The position numbers and the translations under genes were made by a program. Shown piece by piece: positions 23,601-31,660 of a DNA stretch of 64,000 nucleotides. The stretch lies in NCBI RefSeq assembly GCF_001438845.1, contig NZ_JQCL01000015.1, positions 1 through 64,000 on the forward strand, given 5' to 3'. The number at the start of each line of letters is the position of its first letter. Within the stretch, counting starts at the first letter, position 1. Under the pieces are notes generated by a model. The model saw only the letters and a program-made list of their open reading frames with translations. It did no database searches and was not told where the DNA came from. Source of the DNA: Lactiplantibacillus xiangfangensis (GTDB lineage: Bacteria; Bacillota; Bacilli; Lactobacillales; Lactobacillaceae).

Positions 23601-24239
23601 TTGACAACACCATCATTTGCAACGGCCGACTTCTTTAACGGCCGTCCCACTACTGAAATTGCTAAAACCCTCTTGGGTACAACTTTATTATATCGCACTG
23701 GCAACAATTTGACTGGCGGACGCATCGTTGAGACCGAAGCTTATCTGGGCACTCATGATACTGCGGCACACGCGTACAACGGTCGGCGCAGTAAATTCAC
23801 CGAGCCCCTCTACCATGAAGCTGGTACGCTTTACATATACCAATTGCGAGCTAACCTCCTGTTCGACATTGTCACCCAACCAAAAGGCGTCCCTGAAGGA
23901 GTTTTAATTCGGGCACTCGAGCCTACTCACGACATAGACCAGATGCTTGTGAACCGTGGAAAGAGTGGGGTGCAAATCACAAACGGCCCCGGAAAATTAG
24001 CCCAGGCACTGGGAATCACTGATCAAAAAGATAATCTCCGTTTAATTGACGACAGTCCATTCTCAATTAGCCTTGCGGAGTCCCGTGAGCCTGGTCACAT
24101 TCAGGCCGTTCCTCGCGTCGGCGTTAACCCTAACGCGGCTAGCGGGCAACTCCCCCTTCGGTTCATCGTGGCTGGTAATCCTTATATCAGTGATAGTCGC
24201 AAACGCGATTGGCGCGAAGATCACGGGTGGCAAGCCTAA
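23601..24239 (+). CDS. 3-methyladenine DNA glycosylase (AAG/MPG family)
   Basis: Removes alkylated purines (3-methyladenine, hypoxanthine) from DNA to start base excision repair. The 212-residue protein shows the AAG-family features VETEAYLG with catalytic Glu, DTAAHAYNGRR and NGPGKLAQALGI. The start TTG 23601 has GAGGAA upstream. Monocistronic, followed by a strong terminator. Confidence 0.92.
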   Translation: MTTPSFATADFFNGRPTTEIAKTLLGTTLLYRTGNNLTGGRIVETEAYLGTHDTAAHAYNGRRSKFTEPLYHEAGTLYIYQLRANLLFDIVTQPKGVPEGVLIRALEPTHDIDQMLVNRGKSGVQITNGPGKLAQALGITDQKDNLRLIDDSPFSISLAESREPGHIQAVPRVGVNPNAASGQLPLRFIVAGNPYISDSRKRDWREDHGWQA

Positions 24240-24266
24240 CTAGCGATTATTACGTCTAAGAAAAAC

Positions 24267-24310
24267 AAACCGCTTCTAAGAAATCTTAAAATTCCTGAGA
24301 AGCGGTTTTC
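24267..24310. terminator. Bidirectional terminator
   Basis: AAACCGCTTCT (24267-24277) pairs with AGAAGCGGTTT (24298-24308). Confidence 0.88.
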
Positions 24311-24368
24311 ATTTTATTTAAGTATTAAAATTCAGTCGTCCTAGCCGTTCGTAAACAAACTGTGGGAA

Positions 24369-24692
24369 CTAGCCCTCACCGACAATGACTTCAACTTGGC
24401 CCCGTTTAGGCACAAAGTTGATATTATAAATCGGTTCGCGTAAGACCTTTTCGTATTCTTCCAAAACATCTGATGGAAGCGGCGTGTGTTCACTCAATTC
24501 GCGCATCAAGTCATCAACGGAGTACACTTCATTCATATCAACGAAGATACGCATGTTGCTGACCACGTCATTGAGTAGTTCCGTTAAGATTGCGTTGGGC
24601 TTACCATTGCCGTCCGTCACGACGATCTGGTTACTATCAATTTCCTTATGATCGATTTTGGTTAGCTTTACAATGTCAAATATGTTTAACAT
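24369..24692 (-). CDS. Hypothetical protein (107 aa)
   Basis: A soluble, acidic protein with no signal peptide or membrane helix. Not recognised. The first half is rich in Ile/Val/Asn (a possible beta-sandwich), the second is helical and charged. A strong ribosome site, CGGAGGACG, precedes ATG 24692. It stands alone between a terminator and mutY. Confidence 0.65.
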   Translation of the reverse strand: MLNIFDIVKLTKIDHKEIDSNQIVVTDGNGKPNAILTELLNDVVSNMRIFVDMNEVYSVDDLMRELSEHTPLPSDVLEEYEKVLREPIYNINFVPKRGQVEVIVGEG

Positions 24693-24782
24693 TTCAATCC
24701 GTCCTCCGTTAATTTCTTAAGTTTGCTATATTTTACCACACCGTTTACAAGCAGGCAGGCTAAATGCTACCGGTTAACCTGT

Positions 24783-25883
24783 CTAGTGAACGTTCGCCCG
24801 ATTAAAAATTTTTTCTTGGACTTTAGGCATCGGCAGCTGGTCCAATTCGGCGAGTAAAACACCTTTTCCGGCAAAATAAGCAAGGTCGGCTGGTTGCACT
24901 TGTCCACCAATCAGTTGGATCGTCCACTTTTGATGGGTAAACGTGTGGGTGACCGGCCGCAACTTCAGCATCTTTGCGGTAAGTATTAGTCGGTACTCCC
25001 GCTTGAAATAGGCCGTCACGGCAGCCAACAAATCAGCGGTTGACGCATCCTCTTCCAAATCCAGCTCATCCACTTTAATCAACGGAACCGTCCATAAATT
25101 TCCTAGCATCCCGGTACTTGGCCGCTGGACCATCAACCACTGATCACCCATTTGTGCCAAAACCGCAACGTACGCCACTGGTTTTGGCCGTGGCTTTTTA
25201 GTTTTGACTGGATACGCCAATTCCTGACCATCTAGGTAAGCTTGGTTAAAACGTTTGACCGGTGAATGGGCCGTATCCGGTTGTCGCGCCGTCATATAGC
25301 TGGACCCGAGATCCATAATGGCTTGGTTGAAATCACCGGGACGATCATGGGGCATAATTCGGGTAATAGCCTGCTCAAAAACTTGGCGGGTCTGCGGCTT
25401 AGCAATGTCATCGTCGATTTTTAACAGGCGGCTAAAGACCCGGTAGGCATTTCCATCAACGGCCGGGACCGGCTGATTGAACGCGATGCTGGCAATTGCC
25501 CCAGCCGTATACGGCCCAATTCCCACGAGGGCTTCTAAACCCGCAGCAGTCTGGGGCCACTGCCCATCGTAATCGGCAAGTAGCTGTTGCGCACAGCGTT
25601 GCATATTACGTACCCGGGAATAGTAGCCCAACCCTTCCCACGCCTTTAAAAGGCGCGCTTCTGGCGCATTCGCCAAGTCAGCCACTGTCGGAAACCAATC
25701 CATGAAACGCTCGTAATACGGGATTACCGTTTGAACCTGGGTCTGTTGCAACATAATTTCGGAGACCCAGACGTGGTAAGGTTCGTGGTCGTGACGCCAC
25801 GGCAAGTCCCGCCCTTCCTGGTCATACCAGTCCAAAAGCGTGTGTTGAAAATCTTTAATCGTGGCGGCGTTCCATTCTATCAT
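24783..25883 (-). CDS. mutY: A/G-specific adenine glycosylase MutY, lacking Fe-S cysteines
   Basis: Removes adenine mispaired with 8-oxoguanine. 366 residues: an HhH-GPD domain (about 1-215) with catalytic Glu42 (SEIMLQQTQVQT) and Asp143 (PAVDGNAYRV), then a NUDIX-like recognition domain (about 235-366). After DLGSSYMTA (191-199), where most MutY proteins carry four cysteines for [4Fe-4S], there are none; the only Cys in the protein is Cys97. Cluster-free MutY is known in some lactic acid bacteria. AAGGAG is 9 nt before ATG 25883. Confidence 0.95.
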   Translation of the reverse strand: MIEWNAATIKDFQHTLLDWYDQEGRDLPWRHDHEPYHVWVSEIMLQQTQVQTVIPYYERFMDWFPTVADLANAPEARLLKAWEGLGYYSRVRNMQRCAQQLLADYDGQWPQTAAGLEALVGIGPYTAGAIASIAFNQPVPAVDGNAYRVFSRLLKIDDDIAKPQTRQVFEQAITRIMPHDRPGDFNQAIMDLGSSYMTARQPDTAHSPVKRFNQAYLDGQELAYPVKTKKPRPKPVAYVAVLAQMGDQWLMVQRPSTGMLGNLWTVPLIKVDELDLEEDASTADLLAAVTAYFKREYRLILTAKMLKLRPVTHTFTHQKWTIQLIGGQVQPADLAYFAGKGVLLAELDQLPMPKVQEKIFNRANVH

Positions 25884-25900
25884 TTAAAAATTCTCCTTCT

Positions 25901-25938
25901 AAAAACGCCACGCAACTCCAATTGGAGTCCGTGGCGTC
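25901..25938 (-). terminator. Terminator upstream of mutY
   Basis: On the minus strand ACGCCACGGACTCCA pairs with TGGAGTTGCGTGGCGT, followed by T5. It ends the 25954-26322 transcript. Confidence 0.85.
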
Positions 25939-25953
25939 AATTGTTTCAGTGAC

Positions 25954-26322
25954 TTAATCTAAGGTACCCGCAAGATCGACCAACGTTTTTTCGTAATGGT
26001 CAATCACGCTTTCATCTTGAAAATCAGCGTTAAAAACTGCTAACGTCAAGTATTCTGGATACTTTAAGATGACTGTCGCTAAACGGTCATTCGTTTCAGG
26101 GTACTTTTGATCTTCATTATTTAAAATATCTAAACTTGCTTGATAACAAACGTTCGCTAAGAATAAGTAATCAACAAAGTAGTTAAATCCTGGCTCGTTT
26201 TTTAATTTAAAATGCGCCCCAACATCTACCGTTTCCGTAATATTGTTTAAATACTTCGAAACAATTTCTTGGTACTGACGTAGTAACTCCACTTTAGCTT
26301 TTGCATGTCCATCTTCTGCCAT
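25954..26322 (-). CDS. Hypothetical protein (122 aa), helical
   Basis: A soluble, mostly helical acidic protein. No family recognised. GGTGGGG is placed well before ATG 26322. It lies 33 bp after the immunity-like gene and may be co-transcribed with it, with a terminator after. Confidence 0.6.
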   Translation of the reverse strand: MAEDGHAKAKVELLRQYQEIVSKYLNNITETVDVGAHFKLKNEPGFNYFVDYLFLANVCYQASLDILNNEDQKYPETNDRLATVILKYPEYLTLAVFNADFQDESVIDHYEKTLVDLAGTLD

Positions 26323-26355
26323 GTAAAATCCCCACCTAACTTGTATCTGTGAGAA

Positions 26356-26862
26356 TTATAACATATGCCGCAGACCCTGTTGAATGTTCTGGGCTAACCC
26401 AGCCAACTGGTCATACTGCCACTGCCGTTCAGCAGTGATAGCCGCCGCATCATTGGGCTTCGTTAGGTTAATCAGTTTAACCGCCTGATCGGAGGCCCGC
26501 AGTGCGTTTTCGTCCGCATCTGCCGACGCAACCGCCCAGCGAATGCAATCAATGGCCGCCGCACCGATCGAACTCGTACTGTTTGAGTTCAACGCCGATA
26601 CTCTAGCCAAGGCTTGCCGTACCTGATAAACACTAACCAAATTAACTTGCCATAGTTCATTGGCATCGATGGCTAACCGAAGTTGCCGATCATAACGTTG
26701 CTGATCATCCACGTAATATAATGCTTTTTTAGCGATAATCAACGCCCATTTTGCCAACTGCTGTTGTGAGAGTTCACCCGTCAAGGCTTCGATTTGGGCC
26801 CGTATTCCAGGGTCATCGTCAATCGATACTTTAGGGTGACTCGGTCTAAAACCTTCCGTCAT
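26356..26862 (-). CDS. Imm5-like putative immunity protein
   Basis: A 168-residue all-helical protein. The pattern WALIIAKKALYYV, then a region with many Ala (SSIGAAAIDCIRWAVASADADENALRASDQAV), resembles the family annotated as putative immunity protein (Imm5-like). These usually neutralise toxins of rival cells; no toxin gene is next to it here, so it would be an orphan. Start at ATG 26862, with AGGA 7 nt upstream. The family match is from pattern memory and only moderate. Confidence 0.55.
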   Translation of the reverse strand: MTEGFRPSHPKVSIDDDPGIRAQIEALTGELSQQQLAKWALIIAKKALYYVDDQQRYDRQLRLAIDANELWQVNLVSVYQVRQALARVSALNSNSTSSIGAAAIDCIRWAVASADADENALRASDQAVKLINLTKPNDAAAITAERQWQYDQLAGLAQNIQQGLRHML

Positions 26863-27040
26863 CACGCATTCCTACTTTCTTCATAAATCCTACAACGATC
26901 CGGACTCACTCTTTCGAGCCCGTCCAGCTAATTATGTGCTGGTAACTACAGATTGTAACAGAAATCGCCAAACTTTGCGCCATCAAAACTTGTAAATTTC
27001 TGTAATTTTTTTGTATCTGATTCTTTACTACTTAGGGTAT

Positions 27041-27083
27041 AAAAAGGTCGGTAACCAGGTGCCTCGCACCCAATTGCCGGCCC
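27041..27083 (-). terminator. Terminator of hsp20
   Basis: On the minus strand GG.CGG..GGGTGC pairs with GCACC..CCGACC around a short loop, followed by T5. Confidence 0.7.
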
Positions 27084-27092
27084 TAACAAACA

Positions 27093-27536
27093 CTATTGAA
27101 TTTCAATGTGGTGCGTATCCGCAGCGGCTTTCTTTGGCAAGGTCAATGACAAAACCCCGTGTTCATACCGTGCTTCAATCTTGTCAACATCGACATCTGG
27201 TAATGAGTACTGACGCCCAAAGCGACCGGATTGACGTTCACTCGCGATAATATTACCGTCGTGATCACTTTCATCACTAATGCTATCACGCTTAACCGCA
27301 ATCGATAACGTGCCGTCACGGTATTTCAAAGCGATGTCCTTCTTATCGATTCCGGGAACGTCGACTTTCATCGTATACTGTTCGTCATTCTCTTTAATAT
27401 CGGTTTTTAATACCGAGCCATTGCTTGTCACATTCATGAAGGAACGCCCCAACCCATTGACCAGGTCATCCATCTTTGTTAAATCGTTAAAACGATCAAA
27501 TAAATCATTGTGCCAATTCATCATATCATTAGCCAT
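27093..27536 (-). CDS. hsp3: Small heat shock protein Hsp20 (Hsp3-like)
   Basis: An ATP-independent chaperone that holds unfolding proteins. 147 residues: a variable N-terminus, the alpha-crystallin domain (about 40-140) with YTMKVDVPGIDKKDIALKYRDGTLSI and the end motif GVLSLTLPK, then a short tail with IEI. ATG 27536 follows AAAGGGTG at 7 nt. Gene content around it fits hsp3 of L. plantarum. A CIRCE box upstream implies HrcA repression. Confidence 0.92.
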   Translation of the reverse strand: MANDMMNWHNDLFDRFNDLTKMDDLVNGLGRSFMNVTSNGSVLKTDIKENDEQYTMKVDVPGIDKKDIALKYRDGTLSIAVKRDSISDESDHDGNIIASERQSGRFGRQYSLPDVDVDKIEARYEHGVLSLTLPKKAAADTHHIEIQ

Positions 27537-27568
27537 GTGCAATCACCCTTTCAACTTATTACATCTTT

Positions 27569-27596
27569 ATGATAGTCGCTTGATAACTAAATGCAA
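27569..27596 (-). promoter_or_regulatory. hsp20 promoter
   Basis: -35 TTGCAT (27596-27591), 16-nt spacer, -10 TATCAT (27574-27569). CIRCE abuts the -35. Confidence 0.55.
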
Positions 27597-27600
27597 CGAT

Positions 27601-27627
27601 TTAGCACTAAATATAGTCGAGTGCTAA
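27601..27627. promoter_or_regulatory. CIRCE operator (HrcA)
   Basis: TTAGCACTA, nine bases, GAGTGCTAA: one mismatch from the CIRCE consensus TTAGCACTC-N9-GAGTGCTAA. It lies between hsp20 and the end of the upstream gene. Confidence 0.9.
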
Positions 27628-27635
27628 ATCGACTT

Positions 27636-27974
27636 CTATTCGACACGGTACGCTTCCATATCTACGGGAATGACCCGCACGACCTTGTAAGGCGTAATGG
27701 TTCGATTCTTCGTCGTTGTTGTCAGTGGCCACTGATCATGGGGCCGATCAGCGAGTTCCAGCCCAATTAACATCCGAATACGGTCCAAAATATCAGCTAC
27801 CCCAAACGCGTTGTCACCCTGATTAAACGAGGTTTGTAACATCTTAATCTCCACGTGTAGTCGGTGACTAGCAAAACTAAAGGTAACCGGGACGTACACG
27901 ACTTCGTGCGTTGTCGCCGGCTGCGCTGCCAGAACCTGATCTAGCTGAGCAATAAAGGTTGTAAATTGATCCAT
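27636..27974 (-). CDS. Hypothetical protein (112 aa)
   Basis: A soluble protein with alternating beta-like segments (EVVYVPVTFSFASHRLHVEIKML) and no family I recognise. ATG 27974 follows GGGGGTGG; the frame extends to 28013 but that lies within the promoter. The promoter carries a cre-like box, suggesting CcpA control. Confidence 0.6.
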   Translation of the reverse strand: MDQFTTFIAQLDQVLAAQPATTHEVVYVPVTFSFASHRLHVEIKMLQTSFNQGDNAFGVADILDRIRMLIGLELADRPHDQWPLTTTTKNRTITPYKVVRVIPVDMEAYRVE

Positions 27975-27995
27975 CGATACCACCCCCATCGATTT

Positions 27996-28024
27996 ATCAT
28001 TATTATACTGCAAGCGCTGTCAAA
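27996..28024 (-). promoter_or_regulatory. Promoter with cre-like box
   Basis: A perfect -35 TTGACA (28024-28019) lies 17 nt from ATGATA (28001-27996). TGCAAGCGCTGTCA (28009-28022) fits the cre core TGNAANCGNTNNCA and overlaps the -35. Confidence 0.55.
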
Positions 28025-28056
28025 ATCAAAAATAGCCCAGCAAAACTAGTGTAAAC

Positions 28057-28091
28057 AAAAAAGACTAGCCATCGTCACCGACAGTTAGTCT
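28057..28091 (-). terminator. Terminator of the 47-aa gene
   Basis: On the minus strand AGACTAAC pairs with GCTAGTCT, with inner CG pairs, followed by T6. Confidence 0.75.
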
Positions 28092-28113
28092 CGCTTTAAA
28101 AGTGTGTTCGAAA

Positions 28114-28257
28114 TTAGTTATTGGATAATTTCTTAGCATCTTCGTCGATCGTTTCAAAACCGGAAACGCCGCTCTTCTTCTTTGGGTGCTTTGCACGTTC
28201 TTCTTCAGCTTTTTGAATCATAGCCTTTTTTTGTTCCTTGCTAAGCTTTTGTGCCAT
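28114..28257 (-). CDS. Small basic protein (47 aa)
   Basis: A short gene. MAQKLSKEQKKAMIQKAEEE starts a charged amphipathic helix, then KHPKKKSGVSGF and an acidic end. AGAGGCG precedes ATG 28257 and a terminator follows the stop. Conserved-looking but of unknown function. Confidence 0.7.
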   Translation of the reverse strand: MAQKLSKEQKKAMIQKAEEERAKHPKKKSGVSGFETIDEDAKKLSNN

Positions 28258-28424
28258 GATTATCGCCTCTTTTATCTTGGGGTAGCGAAGACATTCTTCG
28301 TTACAATCCCTATTATAGGTCTAATTTCAAAAAGTGGCACAAATTTGCATTAATTTTTTGAAACCCCTTGCTTGCATTCTGTAATTATTAGATTTACAGT
28401 TAAGATGTTCAGGAGGGATCAAAG

Positions 28425-29063
28425 ATGAAAAAAGTATTAATTTTAGGTGCTGCGGGTCAAATCGCCCGTTTAGCCGAACAACAATTTTTAGCAGATGACG
28501 ATTTTGAACTCACACTTTACTTACGCAACGCGCAACGCGTTAGCGACCTCAAATCTGACCGGGTCACCATTATTGATGGCGACGTCACGGATCAAGCAAA
28601 GTTGACCAAAGCTATGGTGGGACAAGACGTTGTTTACGCTAACCTCGCTGGTCAAAACATTAAGGTCCAGGCCGAAACCGTCGTTAACGCCATGCACGCC
28701 ACGAATCTGAAGCGGATCATTTGGATTTCAACTTTAGGGATTTACAATGAAGTTCCCGGCAAGTTTGGGGAATGGAACAATGCGACCCTTGGAAGTTACC
28801 TCACCCGTTACTTCGATGCTGCCAAGGTCCTCGAAGATTCCGATTTGGATTACACAATTATTCGTCCCGCTTGGCTGACCAACCACGATGAAATCGACTA
28901 CGAAACGACCCAAAAGGGCGAACCTTTCAAGGGTACCGAAGTTTCACGGAAGAGTATTGCGGCGTTAGTTGTTAAGCTTGCTAAGACACCAACTGACAGT
29001 GTTCGGACTTCACTCGGGGTTAACAAACCTAATACCGACGGCGACAAGCCTGCTTGGTATTAA
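28425..29063 (+). CDS. NAD(P)-binding atypical SDR (NmrA-like)
   Basis: A 212-residue Rossmann-fold protein. The dinucleotide motif GAAGQIAR is at 8-15, DGDVTD follows the third strand, and YTIIRPAWLTN is a typical atypical-SDR/NmrA-like segment. The usual YxxxK pair is not clear, so it may sense or bind NAD(P) rather than catalyse. AGGAGGG precedes the ATG. Monocistronic, with a terminator. Confidence 0.88.
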   Translation: MKKVLILGAAGQIARLAEQQFLADDDFELTLYLRNAQRVSDLKSDRVTIIDGDVTDQAKLTKAMVGQDVVYANLAGQNIKVQAETVVNAMHATNLKRIIWISTLGIYNEVPGKFGEWNNATLGSYLTRYFDAAKVLEDSDLDYTIIRPAWLTNHDEIDYETTQKGEPFKGTEVSRKSIAALVVKLAKTPTDSVRTSLGVNKPNTDGDKPAWY

Positions 29064-29091
29064 AACGATTCTCATATAAATAAATTTGTTT

Positions 29092-29128
29092 AAAGCGGCT
29101 TACTGACTAAAATCAGGGCCGCTTTTTT
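29092..29128 (+). terminator. Terminator of the SDR gene
   Basis: AAAGCGGC (29092-29099) pairs with GCCGCTTT (29118-29125), followed by T residues. Confidence 0.85.
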
Positions 29129-29277
29129 AATGGCGTTTTCATTTTTAGTCCTATTAAATCAAGGTTTTAAATTCGTGGACCTTTCGGGTTGACGCTCCAA
29201 AATCACGGTGTTAAATTGTAGACTCAATTTGAAAATGACCGGGATATTTTAGCCCAGTTTTCAAGGAGGATTTTGCT

Positions 29278-29736
29278 TTGAACTTAAAATGGTACGTAAA
29301 GAAATTTAACGGTCTAACGACCACGCAACTACACGATATTTATCAGCTCCGCGCCAAAACGTTCGTCAAAGAACAGGCCCGTTCCTGCCAAGACCCCGAC
29401 GACGCTGACTTTGATGCCCGACACATTTTTGCTTACGATCAGGGAAAACTCGTCGCTTACGCCCGCATTTACGAGCACGATGGTGTCGTTTTCTTCGGTC
29501 GCATCACGACTGACAGTCGTTATCGCGGGACCGGTCTCGGCAAGAAGTTAATGAACCACGTCATGGCAATCTTAAAAGTCCATTATCACGACGCCACGAT
29601 TGAAATTGACGCGCAGACGCACGTTCAGAAATTTTACGAAAAATTTGGGCTAACCGCCGCCGGGGACCCTTATATTGACCTCGGCGCCGAGGTCATCAAG
29701 ATGCAAGCACCCGCACGTCAGTTGGTGTTAGCGTAG
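29278..29736 (+). CDS. GNAT N-acetyltransferase (ElaA-like)
   Basis: A 152-residue acetyl-CoA-dependent acetyltransferase of the ElaA type. YQLRAKTFVKEQ near 22-33 is the ElaA-like start; the acetyl-CoA loop is FGRITTDSRYRGTGLGKKLM (pyrophosphate-binding RGTGLG). Start TTG 29278, AAGGAGGA 7 nt upstream. Substrate unknown. Confidence 0.88.
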   Translation: MNLKWYVKKFNGLTTTQLHDIYQLRAKTFVKEQARSCQDPDDADFDARHIFAYDQGKLVAYARIYEHDGVVFFGRITTDSRYRGTGLGKKLMNHVMAILKVHYHDATIEIDAQTHVQKFYEKFGLTAAGDPYIDLGAEVIKMQAPARQLVLA

Positions 29737-29757
29737 CGCTCAACTCATCATTAAACT

Positions 29758-29802
29758 TAATGGCTAACTAAACTGATCAATTATCAGCCTAGTTAGCCAT
29801 TT
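29758..29802. terminator. Terminator between convergent genes
   Basis: AATGGCTAACT (29759-29769) pairs with AGTTAGCCATT (29791-29801). Confidence 0.75.
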
Positions 29803-29810
29803 CCTATTTC

Positions 29811-30458
29811 TTAATCTGATTGTTGCTTTAGTAAATACGCTGCCAGTTGCCGTAAATCCTGATCAACAACTGGTTGATACTTCTTAAAGCGCTTCGAATA
29901 CGACGGATGATAAAGCGGAAATAACGTGTAGTTGGTCGCTGTTAAATCAAAACGCTGCTGAGCCGCATCCCAATACCGAATCGGCAGCGTCAGCAACTGA
30001 CCATGCACGGCACTGATCTTATACTTGTTCCCTAGCAACCGCTGAAGTCCCGTATTTCCAAGCGGGACGATGATTGAACCACGCAACGCCGCCAATTCAG
30101 CATCCAGTAATGGAGCACTTGCTTCTACTTCCATACGGGTGGGCCGCCGATCGCGTTTCTTTCCCGTTTGACCAATTGAATAAGGCCGTGAACGGACAGC
30201 CCCAGTTAAGTAAATCTGATCACGGGTTAAATTGAGCTGGCTTAACCACCGATTCAATTCCGTTCCAGCCGGTCCTTGAAACGGGTGGCCCACCTGAGCT
30301 TCAGTTCTTCCCGGCGCTTCTGAAACCATTACCAGCGTGGGCGTCAAACTTCCTTCACCAGGAACAAAGCCTTCCAAATGATCAAATTGCGTTAGTAGTG
30401 CGCGGCCTTGAGCTTGCTGTTTTGCTGTCAATAACGTTGCCAACTTTTCCATCTCCAT
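29811..30458 (-). CDS. Uracil-DNA glycosylase superfamily protein without Fe-S cysteines
   Basis: A 215-residue UDG-superfamily (family 4/5-like) repair protein that should remove uracil or damaged bases. SEAPGRTEAQVGHPFQGPAG (46-65) is the uracil-binding region and PLYHPSY (181-187) the second active-site motif. Family 4 enzymes bind [4Fe-4S] through four Cys; this protein has no cysteine at all. ATG 30458 has only a weak ribosome site. Convergent with the GNAT gene. Confidence 0.85.
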   Translation of the reverse strand: MEMEKLATLLTAKQQAQGRALLTQFDHLEGFVPGEGSLTPTLVMVSEAPGRTEAQVGHPFQGPAGTELNRWLSQLNLTRDQIYLTGAVRSRPYSIGQTGKKRDRRPTRMEVEASAPLLDAELAALRGSIIVPLGNTGLQRLLGNKYKISAVHGQLLTLPIRYWDAAQQRFDLTATNYTLFPLYHPSYSKRFKKYQPVVDQDLRQLAAYLLKQQSD

Positions 30459-30538
30459 TCAATACTTACCATCATTCTAGATTCTAGCAAAGAATCGTGG
30501 AAAGCAATAACAATGTACTTATTCAATCCATTGCAAAC

Positions 30539-30574
30539 AAAAAACACTGTGAAGAAATTTTCCACAGTGTCGCT
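30539..30574 (-). terminator. Terminator of the DMT permease gene
   Basis: On the minus strand ACACTGTG pairs with CACAGTGT, followed by T6. Confidence 0.85.
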
Positions 30575-30593
30575 AATTCTTTTTAAAATGGAT

Positions 30594-31511
30594 TTAAACA
30601 CTCTCAGGATCACTCCGGAAACGTTGCAAAACGTAAATTGCAATGATGACCAGAACGGAACCTAAAATTTCGACCCATGACACCGTTAACCCCAAGAAAA
30701 TAATGCTAAGGATAAACGTTACGACGGGTTGAACCGCATCCACAATGCTGACCACCGCGGAAGGCGCGTATTGCAAGCTGTGTAGCAGGGAACCGAACGC
30801 AAAGATGGTCCCGATTAACACGATTGCACCAATTGAGATCACCAAAGTTGGTGTTATCTTCGGTGCTCCAACCCAAACCGGGTGATATAAGTTAAACAGA
30901 ATACCCGCAATCAGTGTTCCCCAACCTAGGACTACTACTGGCGAGTTTTCAGCCACAATGTGCCGTGGTAACACGACGTACAACGCAGCGGTGACCCCGG
31001 AAAGGATTCCCCAAACTAGCGCATCCATCGGAATTGCTAATTCATGAATATTTCCCTTCGTAATGGCTAGAAAGACCCCTAATAATGAGATTCCGAATGC
31101 AACTAAGTCTGTGCGCATTGGCAACTCACGCTTAAAGACCAGCGTTCCTAGAACGATGAACAATGGACTTAAGTATTGCAAGATCGTCGCTGCCGCCGCA
31201 GTTCCCCTTTCAATACTAATGTAGAACGTATACATATTCGCCATTAAGCCCACGGTTGCGTATGCGACTAATTGGCCCACGGACGCCCAGGATTTAAATA
31301 CGTTAAAAATCTTCGTTCCCTGCTGAAAGAACCCAATTGCTAGCAGGATCACCCCAGCAGACAATGTCCGCACGGATAAAAACCAGTCGGCCGGAATTGC
31401 TTGGTTTTGAGAGACAAACTGCATCACCGTACCTGAAATTCCCCATAACGTTGAAGCCAACATGGCCCACATAATGCCCTTCATGTAGCGGCTAGTTGTG
31501 ATATTTTTCAA
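30594..31511 (-). CDS. EamA/DMT-superfamily transporter
   Basis: A 305-residue permease with about ten membrane helices in two EamA repeats (about 10-145 and 155-295). The glycine-rich MLASTLWGISGTVMQF start is typical. Such carriers export metabolites or drugs; the substrate cannot be told. The start TTG 31511 has GGGG about 10 nt upstream, so an internal ATG at residue 10 is possible. Monocistronic. Confidence 0.85.
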   Translation of the reverse strand: MKNITTSRYMKGIMWAMLASTLWGISGTVMQFVSQNQAIPADWFLSVRTLSAGVILLAIGFFQQGTKIFNVFKSWASVGQLVAYATVGLMANMYTFYISIERGTAAAATILQYLSPLFIVLGTLVFKRELPMRTDLVAFGISLLGVFLAITKGNIHELAIPMDALVWGILSGVTAALYVVLPRHIVAENSPVVVLGWGTLIAGILFNLYHPVWVGAPKITPTLVISIGAIVLIGTIFAFGSLLHSLQYAPSAVVSIVDAVQPVVTFILSIIFLGLTVSWVEILGSVLVIIAIYVLQRFRSDPESV

Positions 31512-31660
31512 ATCTTCATTACCCCAATTTAATTGATGGCAACATTATACCGGGGCATAATTAAAACTCACTGATAATTCCATGCTAATTTTACATATAA
31601 AAAAAACGTCATCACCAGCATTTGGCACCAACATTTTCATTAGAAAATTGATATTTATTT

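Noticed and set aside
30428-30643. 71-codon minus-strand frame between the UDG and DMT genes
   Set aside because: Runs through the DMT terminator and overlaps both genes out of frame.
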